A program made the position numbers and the translations under genes. Of a stretch of DNA of 45,057 nt, positions 1-9,311 are shown in pieces. Every line of letters begins with the position of its first letter. Position 1 is the first letter of the stretch. Under the pieces are notes generated by a model that saw only the letters and a list, made by a program, of their open reading frames with translations, was not told the DNA's origin and did not search any database. The DNA comes from an uncultured Clostridia bacterium (GTDB lineage: Bacteria > Bacillota > Clostridia > TANB77 > CAG-508), in assembly GCA_947590905.1 (NCBI GenBank), contig CANQCU010000012.1, positions 1-45,057 of the forward strand. Direction: 5' to 3'.

Positions 1-578
1 TCTTTTGGTATCTCGTAACCATTGTTATTACTGGTTTGTATAGGATTGCGGTTATAATATCTCATCTCCTCTGAAAAAACACATCCGCAGTATTTTTGCA
101 TATATAATCCTATCTCCCTTGCTTTTGCTTGTCCTTCTCTAAATCCTACTCTAAAATCTCTATATAGAAAATTTAATCCATATTCTTTTGCAATTTCTTC
201 TGCTTGCTTTTTTAATATATCATGTTTTTGATATGGACTTACAAAAAGGGTTGTAGTAATAGTATCAAAACCATTTTCTACTGCATATTTTGCTGTTTGA
301 CTTAGTCTAACTTTATAGCAATGGTTTTCACATCTATGCTCTAAGTCTCCTATAACATTCTTGCAAAAAGCATCTAATCCATATTCTTCTTCAAATATAG
401 CATCTACATTAATAGATTTTGCATATTCTTTTAGGCAATCTCTTCTTGCCTTATACTCCATATATGGATGAATATTAGGGTTATACCAATACAATGTTGG
501 TTCTATTCCTTCTTTTCTTAGAGTGTCTATACAGTACACACTACAAGGTGCACAGCAAGTATGCATTAATAGCTTCAT
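1..578 (-). CDS. queH: Epoxyqueuosine reductase QueH (partial, C-terminus outside window)
   Basis: QueH (DUF208 family) reduces epoxyqueuosine to queuosine in the wobble base of GUN-decoding tRNAs. The 192 residues visible begin MKLLMHTCCAPCSVYC, the N-terminal cysteine cluster of the family. They continue with YWYNPNIHPYMEY, a CENHCYKVRL cysteine motif and YCGCVFSEE near the window edge, all QueH signatures. The ATG at 578 overlaps the stop of the upstream membrane-protein gene in an ATGA arrangement, suggesting translational coupling. The CGG triplet at 86-88 straddles two codons (TGC GGA) and is read normally. The stop codon lies beyond position 1. Confidence 0.93.
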   Translation of the reverse strand, partial: MKLLMHTCCAPCSVYCIDTLRKEGIEPTLYWYNPNIHPYMEYKARRDCLKEYAKSINVDAIFEEEYGLDAFCKNVIGDLEHRCENHCYKVRLSQTAKYAVENGFDTITTTLFVSPYQKHDILKKQAEEIAKEYGLNFLYRDFRVGFREGQAKAREIGLYMQKYCGCVFSEEMRYYNRNPIQTSNNNGYEIPK

Positions 579-1945
579 TTTATCTTTTCTTCCTTTCTTT
601 CCTCTTTTTTATTATTATCTCTTTCAAATAATTTACTAGATATAATTAGCATACATATTATTGATATTACTAAACTTCTGTAAGTAAAAAATGTATGAAC
701 CATTGAATGTTGCTTTACTACTGCAAACCATATTATTGGGAAAAATAAAATTATTATGTATGGGATACATCTAACACAATTTTTATTGTAGTCTGGTTTT
801 TCTTTAGAGCTCATATATCCTGTAACAGCCATAAATATTATACAAATTCCTAATATAACAAATGTAACAGGTTTTGATATATATGCCAAAGATTTTGCAA
901 TAACAGTAATAGCACTTTCTTTTAAATTTCCGCTTCTAAAATATATTTGTGTCATTGCTTGTGATATTAATGCTCTATTAAAGAATAGTTCACTAATTAT
1001 CCATTTTGCTCCCCATGTTATTGCATATCCTGTAAGCCATGCAAAAGAAATTTTTAATATTTGAATTATGTATCTTTTTATTTTTGGTTTTTCTTCTTTT
1101 TGTAACAAGAAATATGTAATTATTGGAAGCCCTAAAGAAACAAGTGGTGCGGTAAACAAATCAATAAAACTTGAAATTGATCCTACTACAAAGAAGAATA
1201 TTCCTATATTCTTTATTTTTTCATTCCTTAAAAGTAATATAATTGTACTAATTATTGCTATCAAAAATATTGAAATTTCATTTATTGATTGGGATACAAT
1301 AAATATATTTATTGAGCATAGTCCTATTAGATATATAATTGCACTTTTTAAATTAATCTTTTTGTAAATAAGTATTGTCATAATAATTATAGATATAATC
1401 GTTATGACAGATAATATTATACAAATTGTTCCATAGTCAAATACTGTAAGAAGTGGTCTTAGAAATATTAAATACCCATGCCAATATCTTGCATATTCAT
1501 AAGAATCTTCAATATCATCTCCATGCATTAATCCATATAGTTCTTTAGTTGGATAAATTTCGTTTAAATCTCCCATATATTTAGGACTAGCCACCAAACT
1601 ATATTTGCTATCTCCAAAAAAATATTTCGTTTGTCCTGGAATATAATTTTTCTTTGCATAAATAAAACTTTGTACTGGGTGATTACTATCTATTGAATAA
1701 GCTGTATTAATCATCAAAGCATCTGTAAATGTAAAAAGTATTTCTTCTTTATATCCTAAATCAAAGATAACCTTCTCACCTTTTTTCTCTAAAATTTCTG
1801 AACTTTTTCTTACATTATTTTCAATTACCTTTGATGGTATCATACTTGTTACAGATAATAGAGCAAAATATGAACTTATTAAAATCACAAATGTAATTAT
1901 ATATTTGCCTATGATTTTTAATATATTAATTATTTTACTTTTCAT
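575..1945 (-). CDS. Polytopic membrane protein, unknown function
   Basis: A 456-residue membrane protein: one N-terminal transmembrane helix, an extracytoplasmic segment of about 130 residues, then roughly eight hydrophobic helices and a lysine/glutamate-rich cytoplasmic tail. The frame opens at an ATG at 1960, but a GGAAGGA ribosome-binding site sits inside that extension, six bases before the ATG at 1945 (MKSKIINILK), so I chose 1945. It belongs to a run of three large membrane proteins (0.6-5.5 kb). The third resembles GT-C/GT39 glycosyltransferases, so a role in cell-surface glycan assembly is possible but not shown. No catalytic motif is recognised. It overlaps queH by four bases. Confidence 0.75.
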   Translation of the reverse strand: MKSKIINILKIIGKYIITFVILISSYFALLSVTSMIPSKVIENNVRKSSEILEKKGEKVIFDLGYKEEILFTFTDALMINTAYSIDSNHPVQSFIYAKKNYIPGQTKYFFGDSKYSLVASPKYMGDLNEIYPTKELYGLMHGDDIEDSYEYARYWHGYLIFLRPLLTVFDYGTICIILSVITIISIIIMTILIYKKINLKSAIIYLIGLCSINIFIVSQSINEISIFLIAIISTIILLLRNEKIKNIGIFFFVVGSISSFIDLFTAPLVSLGLPIITYFLLQKEEKPKIKRYIIQILKISFAWLTGYAITWGAKWIISELFFNRALISQAMTQIYFRSGNLKESAITVIAKSLAYISKPVTFVILGICIIFMAVTGYMSSKEKPDYNKNCVRCIPYIIILFFPIIWFAVVKQHSMVHTFFTYRSLVISIICMLIISSKLFERDNNKKEERKEEKIK

Positions 1946-2037
1946 TTTTATTCCTTCCATACGTATATGTGTTCATTGCTTGTAGCTTTTTGCAAAACTT
2001 TAATTTTATATTCTTAATGTTACTATATTCTTAATTA

Positions 2038-3915
2038 TTACTTATCCTTATCAAACTTTACTATTCCTCCTGCTTCATTTTCATATATTATCGTTCCTGC
2101 TTCAAACAATTTCTTTTCGTTTGGCATAAAATATGTACTTCTCTTAAAGTATACCATATAATCTACTTCTCCAATTTTTCTTTCTGCCCTTCTAGATTTT
2201 AGAGTTAATCTTTGCTGTCCACTATATATAGGATCATCTAATATATCTTCATAGCTTACATATCTTAATAGGCTATATTCCCAGAATAATTGCTCTGATT
2301 CTCCTAAAAATTCTATTTTATCTTTTGAAAAATCCAAATTATCTCTTGCATATTTTAAAAGTTCTATTTCATTTGGAGTATAGTCTATTTCTTTTTCAGT
2401 TAAAATTGTTTTATTTACCCCAAATATTTCAACTAAGTTTTGTATACTTTCATTTTCGTTAACTTTTTTATTTTTTAAAGGTGCATCTACAAAAATTAAA
2501 TTAAGAATTACTAAAAGTAAATAGAATAATATTATTGGATATGGTTTTAATTTATTTTTTTCTGATATGTACATCATGCTTCTAAAATTAATATATATTA
2601 AGAATAACCATAGTATGTAGTAATTCTTCATCAAAAAGTATACTGATACTTTTTTGCAGTAAACTCCTAATCCAAGAATTCCCATAAATATCAAAAGAAA
2701 TATTAATCCAATTATCTCAAATGACCATATTTCTTTATTTTTAAACTTCTTTATTATGTAATAAATAGTTAAAGGCACAAAAAGTATCATGTTTGAATAA
2801 AAGTTTATGTATATGTATCCATATAATGTAAAACTGTGATTTAGTATTCCTGATGAATATTCTAAGGAACTCATTAATGCTTCCCATGCATTTAAATTTA
2901 ATATGTTGTATATGGCTGGTGCTAAATGATATATATATCCTAAGAAAAATGGAATAAGTAATGTTATTCCTAAAAGTGATAAATTTCTTTTGCAGAATAT
3001 TTTTCCATTATTTTTCTTACTATATATACAAAAATATATCCACAAAGCACTATATATAAATGGTACAAACATATAATATGAGCAGAAAACATTAAAATTT
3101 AAAAGTGCAAATATTAAAATGTAATATCCAAATTTTAATTTCTCATGTTCGAAATAATATATCATATGAATTATAGTTCCAATAATTAAAATTCCTAAGC
3201 TTAGATATTCAAACCCAAACAAGAAACTATTTAGAGGATATCCCATTACATATATTATGCTTACAATTAATGCTAATATCTTTCCAGATCTTCTCTTTGC
3301 GAATTTTTCTAATGTACTATACATTATAGCACCTGTCATAAAGAATATGAATATTCCAAATATTATAAATATTTTGTAGAAATCAATTTCATCTAAAACA
3401 TTTGATAAGCATTTCATTATGATGCCAGAATTTACGTATGAGCCTATTTTTCTGCCTTGGAATGAATCGTGAACAGGATCATCATTAAGATTTAATAGCC
3501 TATCTTGTTTTGCAAAAAGAACAGATGTTAAATAATGTACAGATGGATCTCCTGTCTCGTATTTTATATTAAGTGGGAACCCAAAATTCAAATAAGATGC
3601 TATTAATGTTGCAACTAAAATTATTGCTATTGAAATTAGTCCAAATTTATCTAATTTATATTTTTGAATTTCTCTTTTTCTTAAAATTAATAGTACTAAT
3701 ATTCCTGAGATTACAAAATTTATTATACTAAGGCTTGTTAAAGTGATGGGAACTGTTATAAATGTTAGAACATAACACACAAATACATTATGACATAAAA
3801 GTAAGACTAATGTAATTAGAATGAAACTTATTATATTTAATTCTTTTTCTGTTTTCTTTATTGTTATAAAGCTTGTAATTAATGCGATTACCGATATTAA
3901 GTATATTATTCCCAT
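2038..3915 (-). CDS. Large polytopic membrane protein, possibly GT-C-like
   Basis: A 625-residue protein with about a dozen hydrophobic helices and a soluble C-terminal domain of about 130 residues. A loop after the fourth helix contains YETGDPSVHYLTSVLF, an acidic extracytoplasmic loop reminiscent of the first loop of GT-C glycosyltransferases. The C-terminal part has no recognised motif. An AAGGATA ribosome-binding site precedes the ATG at 3915. It lies between two other membrane genes on the same strand, with gaps of about 90 bases. Function unknown; membrane location is clear, the glycosyltransferase idea is inference. Confidence 0.7.
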   Translation of the reverse strand: MGIIYLISVIALITSFITIKKTEKELNIISFILITLVLLLCHNVFVCYVLTFITVPITLTSLSIINFVISGILVLLILRKREIQKYKLDKFGLISIAIILVATLIASYLNFGFPLNIKYETGDPSVHYLTSVLFAKQDRLLNLNDDPVHDSFQGRKIGSYVNSGIIMKCLSNVLDEIDFYKIFIIFGIFIFFMTGAIMYSTLEKFAKRRSGKILALIVSIIYVMGYPLNSFLFGFEYLSLGILIIGTIIHMIYYFEHEKLKFGYYILIFALLNFNVFCSYYMFVPFIYSALWIYFCIYSKKNNGKIFCKRNLSLLGITLLIPFFLGYIYHLAPAIYNILNLNAWEALMSSLEYSSGILNHSFTLYGYIYINFYSNMILFVPLTIYYIIKKFKNKEIWSFEIIGLIFLLIFMGILGLGVYCKKVSVYFLMKNYYILWLFLIYINFRSMMYISEKNKLKPYPIILFYLLLVILNLIFVDAPLKNKKVNENESIQNLVEIFGVNKTILTEKEIDYTPNEIELLKYARDNLDFSKDKIEFLGESEQLFWEYSLLRYVSYEDILDDPIYSGQQRLTLKSRRAERKIGEVDYMVYFKRSTYFMPNEKKLFEAGTIIYENEAGGIVKFDKDK

Positions 3916-4001
3916 TACTTTTTATCCTTTCATTATTTTTATTTAGTATTATTTCTTGCTTTCAAAACTTTGGCTTTCAAATTAAATATTTATCTTTATA
4001 A

Positions 4002-5536
4002 TTATTGTTTAAAATATGCATCAAATATTCCAATTTCACCTATGCATTGAAAATTATTTCTTACATACTTTATTACATTCTTCGGAGATTGCCAGTTTGG
4101 CTCATATTTTTCTTTCAATACTAAAAGCACAATATTTTGTTCTTTTTCTAAATCTTGAATTATTCCTTCTTCTCCTCTTCCTCCAAAATTTCCTAAATTA
4201 AACATATCATAGTTTTTATTATATTTATTTATTGGAATTGTGAACATGGCCGACATAGCATCTAATATGTATACTTTTGTTCCTTGTTTTTCTTCTTCTA
4301 AAATAAATGTGTCTATACTAGTAATTAATGAATAATTTCCTGCACTTGTTGGTATCATTTTAAAATGCTCTAGTGGCTTTTCGTAATTTATTTCTTCTGG
4401 TTCTATTTCTGTTGCAAGTAATTTTACTCCATATCCCATATATACTATAACTAGTAAAAAAGCCATTGCTTTAACGAAATTTGATATAATATATCTTGCT
4501 TTTTCATCCTTTATTATATAACTTGCTAATGTATTTATTAAATATATACTAGCAATTATTGAGCACATACTTCCTATTCCAAAATGTCCACTATCTGCTA
4601 TTGGGTACATCGCTGGTAAACTTGCAACACTATATACTAAAAGTACTTGCAAATTTTCTATCCATTCTTTATTTCTAAGTTTTTTGCTTATAACTGATAT
4701 TATATATATTATAACTGTTATTACAAAATATGCTGGTACAATATAACTTAAAATTCTAATTACTATGTCTGAATTTTTAAATAATGAAAAATAACTTATA
4801 TTATTTGAAAAAGTTCTTATTCCTAGTATTGTATAGTCTACGAAATCTTCCCAAAGATTGTTGTAGCTTAGATATATTGCAAAAGCAATAATTGGTATTA
4901 ACACTCCTAGAATTCTTCCTAAAAATATTTTTAAGAACTTTTTAAAATCTTCTTTTTCTTTTATTTCTAGAATCTTATATCCTGAAAATAACATTGCTAA
5001 AACTAATCCTGTCGTTTGTTTAAATAATATTGCTATTCCGTGCTAAGATTCCAAGAATTAAATTTCTTTTAAAGTTAGAATTTAAACCTTCTTTAACATG
5101 TTTTAGTTCTATGTAGAGTAAACTTAACGTAACTAAAAGTACCGCAAAATTATAGTCAAAACAGAAAAATCCAGAAAATGTATAATATATTCCGTAAAAC
5201 TACAATGATTGAAATATTTTTATTTACTTTTAGCCTTTCTAAGATTTTATATATCATGAATAAAATAACTGCTGTGTTAATTACTTCTAGTACTCTCATT
5301 ACTATTAATTCATTTCCAAATATCTTTAAAAATACTGCACATATCATTGGAAATAAAGGTGTTATTATCATACTAAAATCTTTGTATGGCAAAAGTCCTA
5401 TACTTATGCATCTTGCAAAATTGTATACCCATACTTCATCATAGTTTGATAATTTTTGTATGAAAACATGACCACTTACAATTATAAGTAGTGCTAAAAA
5501 TAATAATACATTTTTTAAAAATGTCTTTTTATTCAT
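4002..5536 (-). CDS. GT39-like membrane glycosyltransferase, two CGG +1 shift sites
   Basis: Conventional translation breaks this gene into a 126-residue N-terminal piece and a 330-residue C-terminal piece. Skipping the C of the in-frame CGG codons at 5192-5194 and 5038-5040 joins them into one 510-residue protein whose middle reads YNFAVLLVTLSLLYIELK and GILAGIAILFKQTTGLVL. Total length minus two bases is a multiple of three. The N-terminus has a YDEVWVYNFARC loop followed by LPYKDFSMIITPLFP, resembling the acidic first loop of GT39/PMT-type glycosyltransferases that use lipid-linked sugars. About ten hydrophobic helices follow. The membrane enzyme call is inference from topology and this loop; the substrate is unknown. 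It ends 86 bases before the next membrane-protein gene. Confidence 0.75.
5038..5040 (-). other. CGG +1 recoding site, GT39-like gene (Gly166)
   Basis: GCA CGG A in frame. Skipping C gives GILAGIAILFKQTTG; conventional reading meets TAA five codons later. Confidence 0.82.
5192..5194 (-). other. CGG +1 recoding site, GT39-like gene (Gly115)
   Basis: TTA CGG A in frame. Skipping C continues GTT TTA GGA ATA TAT and keeps the membrane helix open; the conventional frame runs into a stop within 13 codons. Confidence 0.8.
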
Positions 5537-5573
5537 CTACAACTCCAACTTCTAACATAACTAATCTAATATT

Positions 5574-6581
5574 TTATTCACCTTTATATTCATATCCTAG
5601 ATGTCTATAAGCATCTGGAAGGACTATTCTTCCTCTAAGTGTACGCGACAAAAATCCTATTTGTATAAGATATGGCTCATATACATCCTCTATTGTTTCT
5701 GTTTCTTCTCCTATCGTTGTTGCTATTGTCTCTATTCCAACTGGTCCACCTTGATATTTTTCAATCATTGTTTCAAGCATTTTTCTATCTATGTCATCTA
5801 AACCAAGCTCATCAATTTCAAGCTTTCCTAAAGCAATTTTTGCAATTTTTAAAGATATATTTCCATCACCAAGTACTAGTGCATAATCTCTTACTCTTTT
5901 TAATATTCTATTTGCTATTCTTGGAGTACCCCTAGCTCTTCTTGCAATTTCTTCTGCTGCTTCATCATCTATTTTTATTTCTAGAATTCCTGCTGACCTT
6001 TTAACTATTGTAGTTAATTCGTCCGTATTATATAGTTCTAGTCTTGCAACAATTCCAAATCTATCTCTCAAAGGCGTTGTAAGAGATCCAGCTTTTGTAG
6101 TTGCTCCTATTAATGTAAATTTTGGAAGGTCTAATCTTATTGATCTTGCACTAGGTCCTTTTCCTATTATTATATCTAATGTGTAATCTTCAAGTGCTGG
6201 ATATAATATTTCCTCTACACTCTTATTTAATCTATGTATTTCGTCTATAAATAAAACATCAAACTCTGAAAGGTTAGTAAGAAGCGCTGCTAAGTCTCCT
6301 GGTTTTTCTATCGCGGGTCCTGATGTTATTTTTATATTTGAATTCATTTCATTTGATATTATATTTGAAAGTGTTGTTTTTCCAAGTCCAGGAGGTCCAT
6401 ATAAAAGAATATGATCAAGAGGCTCCCCTCTTTTCTTGGCAGCCTCAATGTATATTTTCATATTTTCTTTTACTTTTGTCTGTCCTATATATTCTTCTAA
6501 AGTCTTAGGTCTTAGTGATTTTTCTATTTTTTCTTCTTCTATTCCCTCTAATTCTGGTCTAATTATACTATTTTCTTCCAA
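5574..6581 (-). CDS. ruvB: Holliday junction branch-migration helicase RuvB
   Basis: RuvB is the hexameric AAA+ motor that, with RuvA, drives branch migration of Holliday junctions. Visible are Walker A ([10 protein letters not shown]), Walker B ([10 protein letters not shown]), sensor 1 ([18 protein letters not shown]), the [15 protein letters not shown] region and the C-terminal winged helix ending [14 protein letters not shown]. The frame is open to a GTG at 6596, but that codon lies inside the GGAGG ribosome-binding site. The TTG at 6581, eight bases after GGAGG, gives the usual N-terminus ([13 protein letters not shown]), so I chose it. No in-frame CGG and no break. RuvA and RuvC are not in the window. 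Confidence 0.95.
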   Translation of the reverse strand: MEENSIIRPELEGIEEEKIEKSLRPKTLEEYIGQTKVKENMKIYIEAAKKRGEPLDHILLYGPPGLGKTTLSNIISNEMNSNIKITSGPAIEKPGDLAALLTNLSEFDVLFIDEIHRLNKSVEEILYPALEDYTLDIIIGKGPSARSIRLDLPKFTLIGATTKAGSLTTPLRDRFGIVARLELYNTDELTTIVKRSAGILEIKIDDEAAEEIARRARGTPRIANRILKRVRDYALVLGDGNISLKIAKIALGKLEIDELGLDDIDRKMLETMIEKYQGGPVGIETIATTIGEETETIEDVYEPYLIQIGFLSRTLRGRIVLPDAYRHLGYEYKGE

Positions 6582-6596
6582 AATATAAACCTCCAC

Positions 6597-6671
6597 TTAC
6601 ATTGTAATTATATATTTGTCTTATTCTTTTCTTGGTTCATATAATTCAATAATTTACATTGTAATTATATA
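6597..6671. repeat. 18-bp direct repeat with inverted-repeat centre upstream of ruvB
   Basis: The same 18 bases (TTACATTGTAATTATATA) occur at 6597-6614 and 6654-6671, between the rlmB stop and the ruvB start. Each copy holds a TTACA-N-TGTAA inverted repeat and, on the minus strand, a TATAAT. The copy next to ruvB could supply its -10 element, and the repeats could be operator sites. This is inference from pattern and position only. Confidence 0.5.
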
Positions 6672-6680
6672 TATTTTTGT

Positions 6681-7431
6681 CTATTTTTGCAACATTTTTC
6701 TTTGCTTTGTAGCTTCATATATAATTATTCCCGCAGATACTGATGCATTAAGTGATTCTATCTTTCCATACATAGGGATTTTTACACAAAAATCGCAATT
6801 TTCTTTTGTTAGCCTGCTTATTCCGTTTTCCTTCATTTCCAATTACTATTCCTAGTGGCATGCTGTAATCTTGCTCGTAATATGCTGTTTTTGTATCCAT
6901 ATCTGTTCCGCATATCCATACGCCGTTGTCTTTTAAATATTCTATTGTTTCGTTTATATTGTTAACTCTTGCAATTTTCATATATTCTACTGCGCCTGCC
7001 GAAGTTTTGCTTACTGTGCTATTTACTGCTACAGCTCTTCTTTTTGGAATTATTATTCCATGTACTCCTGCTGTTTCTGCTGTTCTTATTATTGATCCAA
7101 GATTGTGAGGGTCTTCTATTCCATCTAATATTAATATAAATGGCTCTTCCTTCCTATCTTTTGCTTCTTTTAATATATCTTCTACTTCTACATATTCAAA
7201 TGGAGGAACTATTGCTATTACACCTTGATGATTATGAGAAGTTGACATTTCGTCTAGTTTTCTCTTTTGCACTTCCACTACTACAACTCCATTTGATTTT
7301 GCTTTGCTAATTATTTTTGTTATTGAGCCATGTCTTTCTCCACTTTGTACAAAAATTTTATTTATATCTTTTCCACTCTCTAAAAGTTCTAATACTGCAT
7401 TTCTTCCTTCTACTTGAGTCTCGTATTCCAT
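6681..7431 (-). CDS. rlmB: 23S rRNA 2'-O-methyltransferase RlmB/TrmH family, one CGG +1 shift site
   Basis: SpoU/TrmH-family SAM-dependent methyltransferase of 249 residues after skipping one C. It shows the N-terminal EGRNAVLELLESGKDINKI substrate-binding domain, motif 1 (LDGIEDPHNLGSIIRTAE), motif 2 (IVIGNEGKGISRL) and motif 3 (NASVSAGIIIYEA). Conventional reading goes out of frame at CGG 6823-6825, in the middle of motif 2. With CGGA read as one glycine (residue 203) the invariant GNEGKGIS motif and the C-terminal knot are restored, ending at the TAG at 6681. The gene precedes ruvB on the same strand. Confidence 0.9.
6823..6825 (-). other. CGG +1 recoding site, rlmB (Gly203)
   Basis: AAA CGG A in frame, inside the SpoU motif GNEGKGIS, where glycine is nearly invariant. 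Conventional reading gives a nonsense tail. Confidence 0.9.
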
Positions 7432-7529
7432 TTATTTTCTTCCTTTCTTTATCTAGTTTATTCTTGGATTATTATATCATATATTTTTGTGTATTTGAAG
7501 AGGTAAGAAAAAGTTATATTAATAAAAGA

Positions 7530-7567
7530 AAAAAGCTAAATAAGTTTTACCTTAATTAGCTTTTCTA
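7530..7567 (-). terminator. Intrinsic terminator after spoVS
   Basis: On the minus strand a stem of AAAGCTAA and CTTATTTAGCTTT halves around a short loop is followed by a T-rich tract. It lies about 55 bases beyond the spoVS stop and before rlmB. Confidence 0.65.
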
Positions 7568-7621
7568 TTATTAAATTTTTCTTTTGTAATTAAATATAGT
7601 TTAAATTATTTTTTACTTTAT

Positions 7622-7886
7622 TTAATTTCTTGATTCTACAAGAATCTTGATTCCGAGTTCTGTCCTCACCTTCTACCTCAACTTCCGCAAAAGCTGGTAC
7701 ACATACTAAATCTACTCCAGATGGTGCCACAAATCCTCTCGCGATTGCCACTGCCTTAATTGCTTGGTTTAATGCTCCTGCTCCGATTGCTTGCATCTCT
7801 GCTTTGTTACTTTCCTTTACCAAACCAGCAATTGCTCCTGCTACTGAATTTGGATTTGATTTTGATGAGATTTTTAAAACTTCCAT
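7622..7886 (-). CDS. spoVS: Stage V sporulation protein S, one CGG +1 shift site
   Basis: SpoVS is a small Alba-like nucleic-acid-binding protein that affects spore coat assembly and septation. The sequence MEVLKISSKSNPNSVAGAIA, the AIGAGALNQAIKAVAIARGF core and the VCVPAFAEVEVEGE strand are typical. Conventional reading leaves frame at CGG 7653-7655 near the C-terminus. With CGGA as one glycine (residue 78) the end becomes RTGIKILVESRN and the protein is 87 residues, the usual size for the family. The ribosome-binding site GAGGAGG is 8-9 bases before the ATG. This gene is the clearest sign that the host belongs to a spore-forming lineage. Confidence 0.93.
7653..7655 (-). other. CGG +1 recoding site, spoVS (Gly78)
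   Basis: ACT CGG A in frame. Skipping C gives TGIKILVESRN and the normal 87-residue length. Confidence 0.9.
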
Positions 7887-8025
7887 TTGTTTGTGCCTCC
7901 TCTAATTTATTTTTTTGTTTCATTTGAACAATATTATTTATATTATATTTCACAAACAATGTCTAGTACTTTTTGGTAAAAACTGGAAGTTTCGTTCGCG
8001 TAGAATTAATGTTTTTCGACATTTT

Positions 8026-8796
8026 CTAGTAATTAATTCTAGTAATTTTTTTCGTTTTACAAGTTTCATCATCAATTTCAAAAATACAACCATTAAGCAT
8101 TGTTTCTCCTTTTGCAACTCTATACTTTTCTGGAAGAGATGTAACAAATCTCTTTAATGATGCTTCTACTTCCATTCCTATTACTGAATTTTTTGGTCCT
8201 GTCATTCCTATATCTGTTATATAACCTGTTCCTTTTTCTGTTATTCTTTCATCTGCTGTTTGTACATGTGTGTGTGTACCAAATAATACTTGAACTTTTC
8301 CATCTAAATAATAACTCATTGCTATTTTCTCTGCTGTTGCTTCTGCATGGAAATCTACAACTATTACATCAACTTTATCTTTTATTTTTTCTATTATTTT
8401 ATTTACTACTAAGAATGGATTTTCTGAAAGTACATTCATATCAGTTCTTCCAATTAGGTTAATTACAGCTATTTTTTTTCCTTTACATTCATATATTCCA
8501 TATCCTTTGCCACAAACTCCTTCCGGATAATTTGCTGGTCTAATTAGTTTTGGTGCATTTATAAATGAAAATATATCTTTTTTGCCCCATGTATGGTTTC
8601 CCATGGTTACTGCATCTGCTCCACATGCTAAAATTTTTTCAAATTGCTTTGCTGTAATTCCCATTCCTTCTGCAACGTTTTCTCCATTTACAATTATAAA
8701 ATCTATATTATTTTCTTCTTTTATTTTTGATATCTCTTTTTCTAATTTTTCTAGTCCTATTTCTCCGACTAAATCTCCTATTGCTAATATTTTCAT
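8026..8796 (-). CDS. ymdB: YmdB-family metallophosphoesterase (2',3'-cAMP phosphodiesterase)
   Basis: A 256-residue calcineurin-like phosphoesterase of the YmdB/TIGR00282 family. Metal-binding motifs are visible: GDLVGEIG, NGENVAEGMGIT, GNHTWGKKDIF, DFHAEATAEK and GTHTHVQTADE. In Bacillus, YmdB lies next to rny and influences RNA decay, motility and biofilm choice; here too it is just downstream of rny (9.3-10.9 kb), but separated by a structured 0.5 kb gap. All CGG triplets in the gene straddle codons, and no frame break occurs. A GAGGAGG-like ribosome-binding site precedes the ATG. Confidence 0.93.
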   Translation of the reverse strand: MKILAIGDLVGEIGLEKLEKEISKIKEENNIDFIIVNGENVAEGMGITAKQFEKILACGADAVTMGNHTWGKKDIFSFINAPKLIRPANYPEGVCGKGYGIYECKGKKIAVINLIGRTDMNVLSENPFLVVNKIIEKIKDKVDVIVVDFHAEATAEKIAMSYYLDGKVQVLFGTHTHVQTADERITEKGTGYITDIGMTGPKNSVIGMEVEASLKRFVTSLPEKYRVAKGETMLNGCIFEIDDETCKTKKITRINY

Positions 8797-8879
8797 TTGT
8801 CTTCCTCCTCTTCTTTGTAATATGATACTACATTTTTAAGCTTAACGCAAGGTATTAGGAGAAAAAGATTATATTTATT

Positions 8880-9005
8880 ACTATGAATAAAGCGCATAGG
8901 CGCTCTTTGTTCGTGCCCGATTTAAGTTTCGAGCCTAAAGGCGAGAAAACTTAAAGGGCAACGCTAAAGCCTTTTATCTAATAGAAATTTCAGAGAAATT
9001 TCTTA
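8880..9005. other. Structured, GC-richer non-coding stretch
   Basis: Within the 515-base gap between ymdB and rny this part is unlike its AT-rich surroundings. TGCCC at about 8916 pairs with GGGCA at about 8957, enclosing a TTTAAGTTT/AAACTTAA stem and an AGCCTAAAGG loop. An outer AGCG/CGCT pairing is possible, and GAAATTTC occurs twice close together near 8987-9004. No open reading frame is credible. It could be another hairpin repeat or a small structured RNA; nothing identifies it. Confidence 0.4.
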
Positions 9006-9012
9006 TCAGAAA

Positions 9013-9157
9013 AAAAAGGATTAATAATATATTTTGTTAAGCTTTGCAGTCGCAACTTACAAAATAAGTTTTTAAATGTAAGTTGCTCCATTCGCCCTTC
9101 GCTTCGCTCCGGTTGGTCGCTTACGCAGTTTAACAAAATATATTATTAATCCTTTTT
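9013..9157 (+). repeat. Nested palindromic element, copy 1
   Basis: Outer arms at 9013-9040 and 9130-9157 are 28-bp perfect reverse complements, starting with A-run plus GGATTAATAA and ending in a T-run. Inside is the shared core: GCTTTGCAGTCGCAACTTAC, a spacer, GTAAGTTGCTCC, then CTTCGCTTCGCTCCGG and GGTCGCTTACGCAG. The GCAACTTAC/GTAAGTTGC pair makes an inner hairpin. The same core occurs at about 13.0, 16.8 and (reversed) 28.0 kb, each time with different arms. The A-run/T-run flanks make it look like a large bidirectional terminator between rny and ymdB. Confidence 0.8.
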
Positions 9158-9183
9158 AGATATTTAACTTTTTAGATATTTAA

Positions 9184-9226
9184 CAAAAAAATAAGTAATG
9201 ATTAGACAATCATTACTTATTTTTTA
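9184..9226 (-). terminator. Hairpin terminator after rny
   Basis: A 16-bp perfect stem (9188-9203 with 9208-9223) with a four-base loop is flanked by A- and T-runs on both sides, so it could stop transcription in either direction. It is the first strong hairpin downstream of rny. Confidence 0.7.
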
Positions 9227-9240
9227 TTGTAAAACAACAA

Positions 9241-9285
9241 GGTTCCTAGGTACCCTCCCACAATCTTCGATTGTGATGGTGGGTA
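9241..9285. other. GC-richer hairpin near the rny stop
   Basis: TACCC at 9251 pairs with GGGTA at 9281, and the inner CACAATC/GATTGTG stem closes on a three-base TTC loop. It is preceded by the quasi-palindrome GGTTCCTAGGTACC. It lies 27 bases past the rny stop and may protect the 3' end of the transcript or contribute to termination. Confidence 0.45.
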
Positions 9286-9311
9286 ATATTCTTATTTGTT
9301 AAGATTAAATT

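Noticed and set aside
6582-6596. GTG start of ruvB at 6596
   Set aside because: It overlaps the GGAGG ribosome-binding site; the TTG at 6581 has proper spacing and gives the usual N-terminus.
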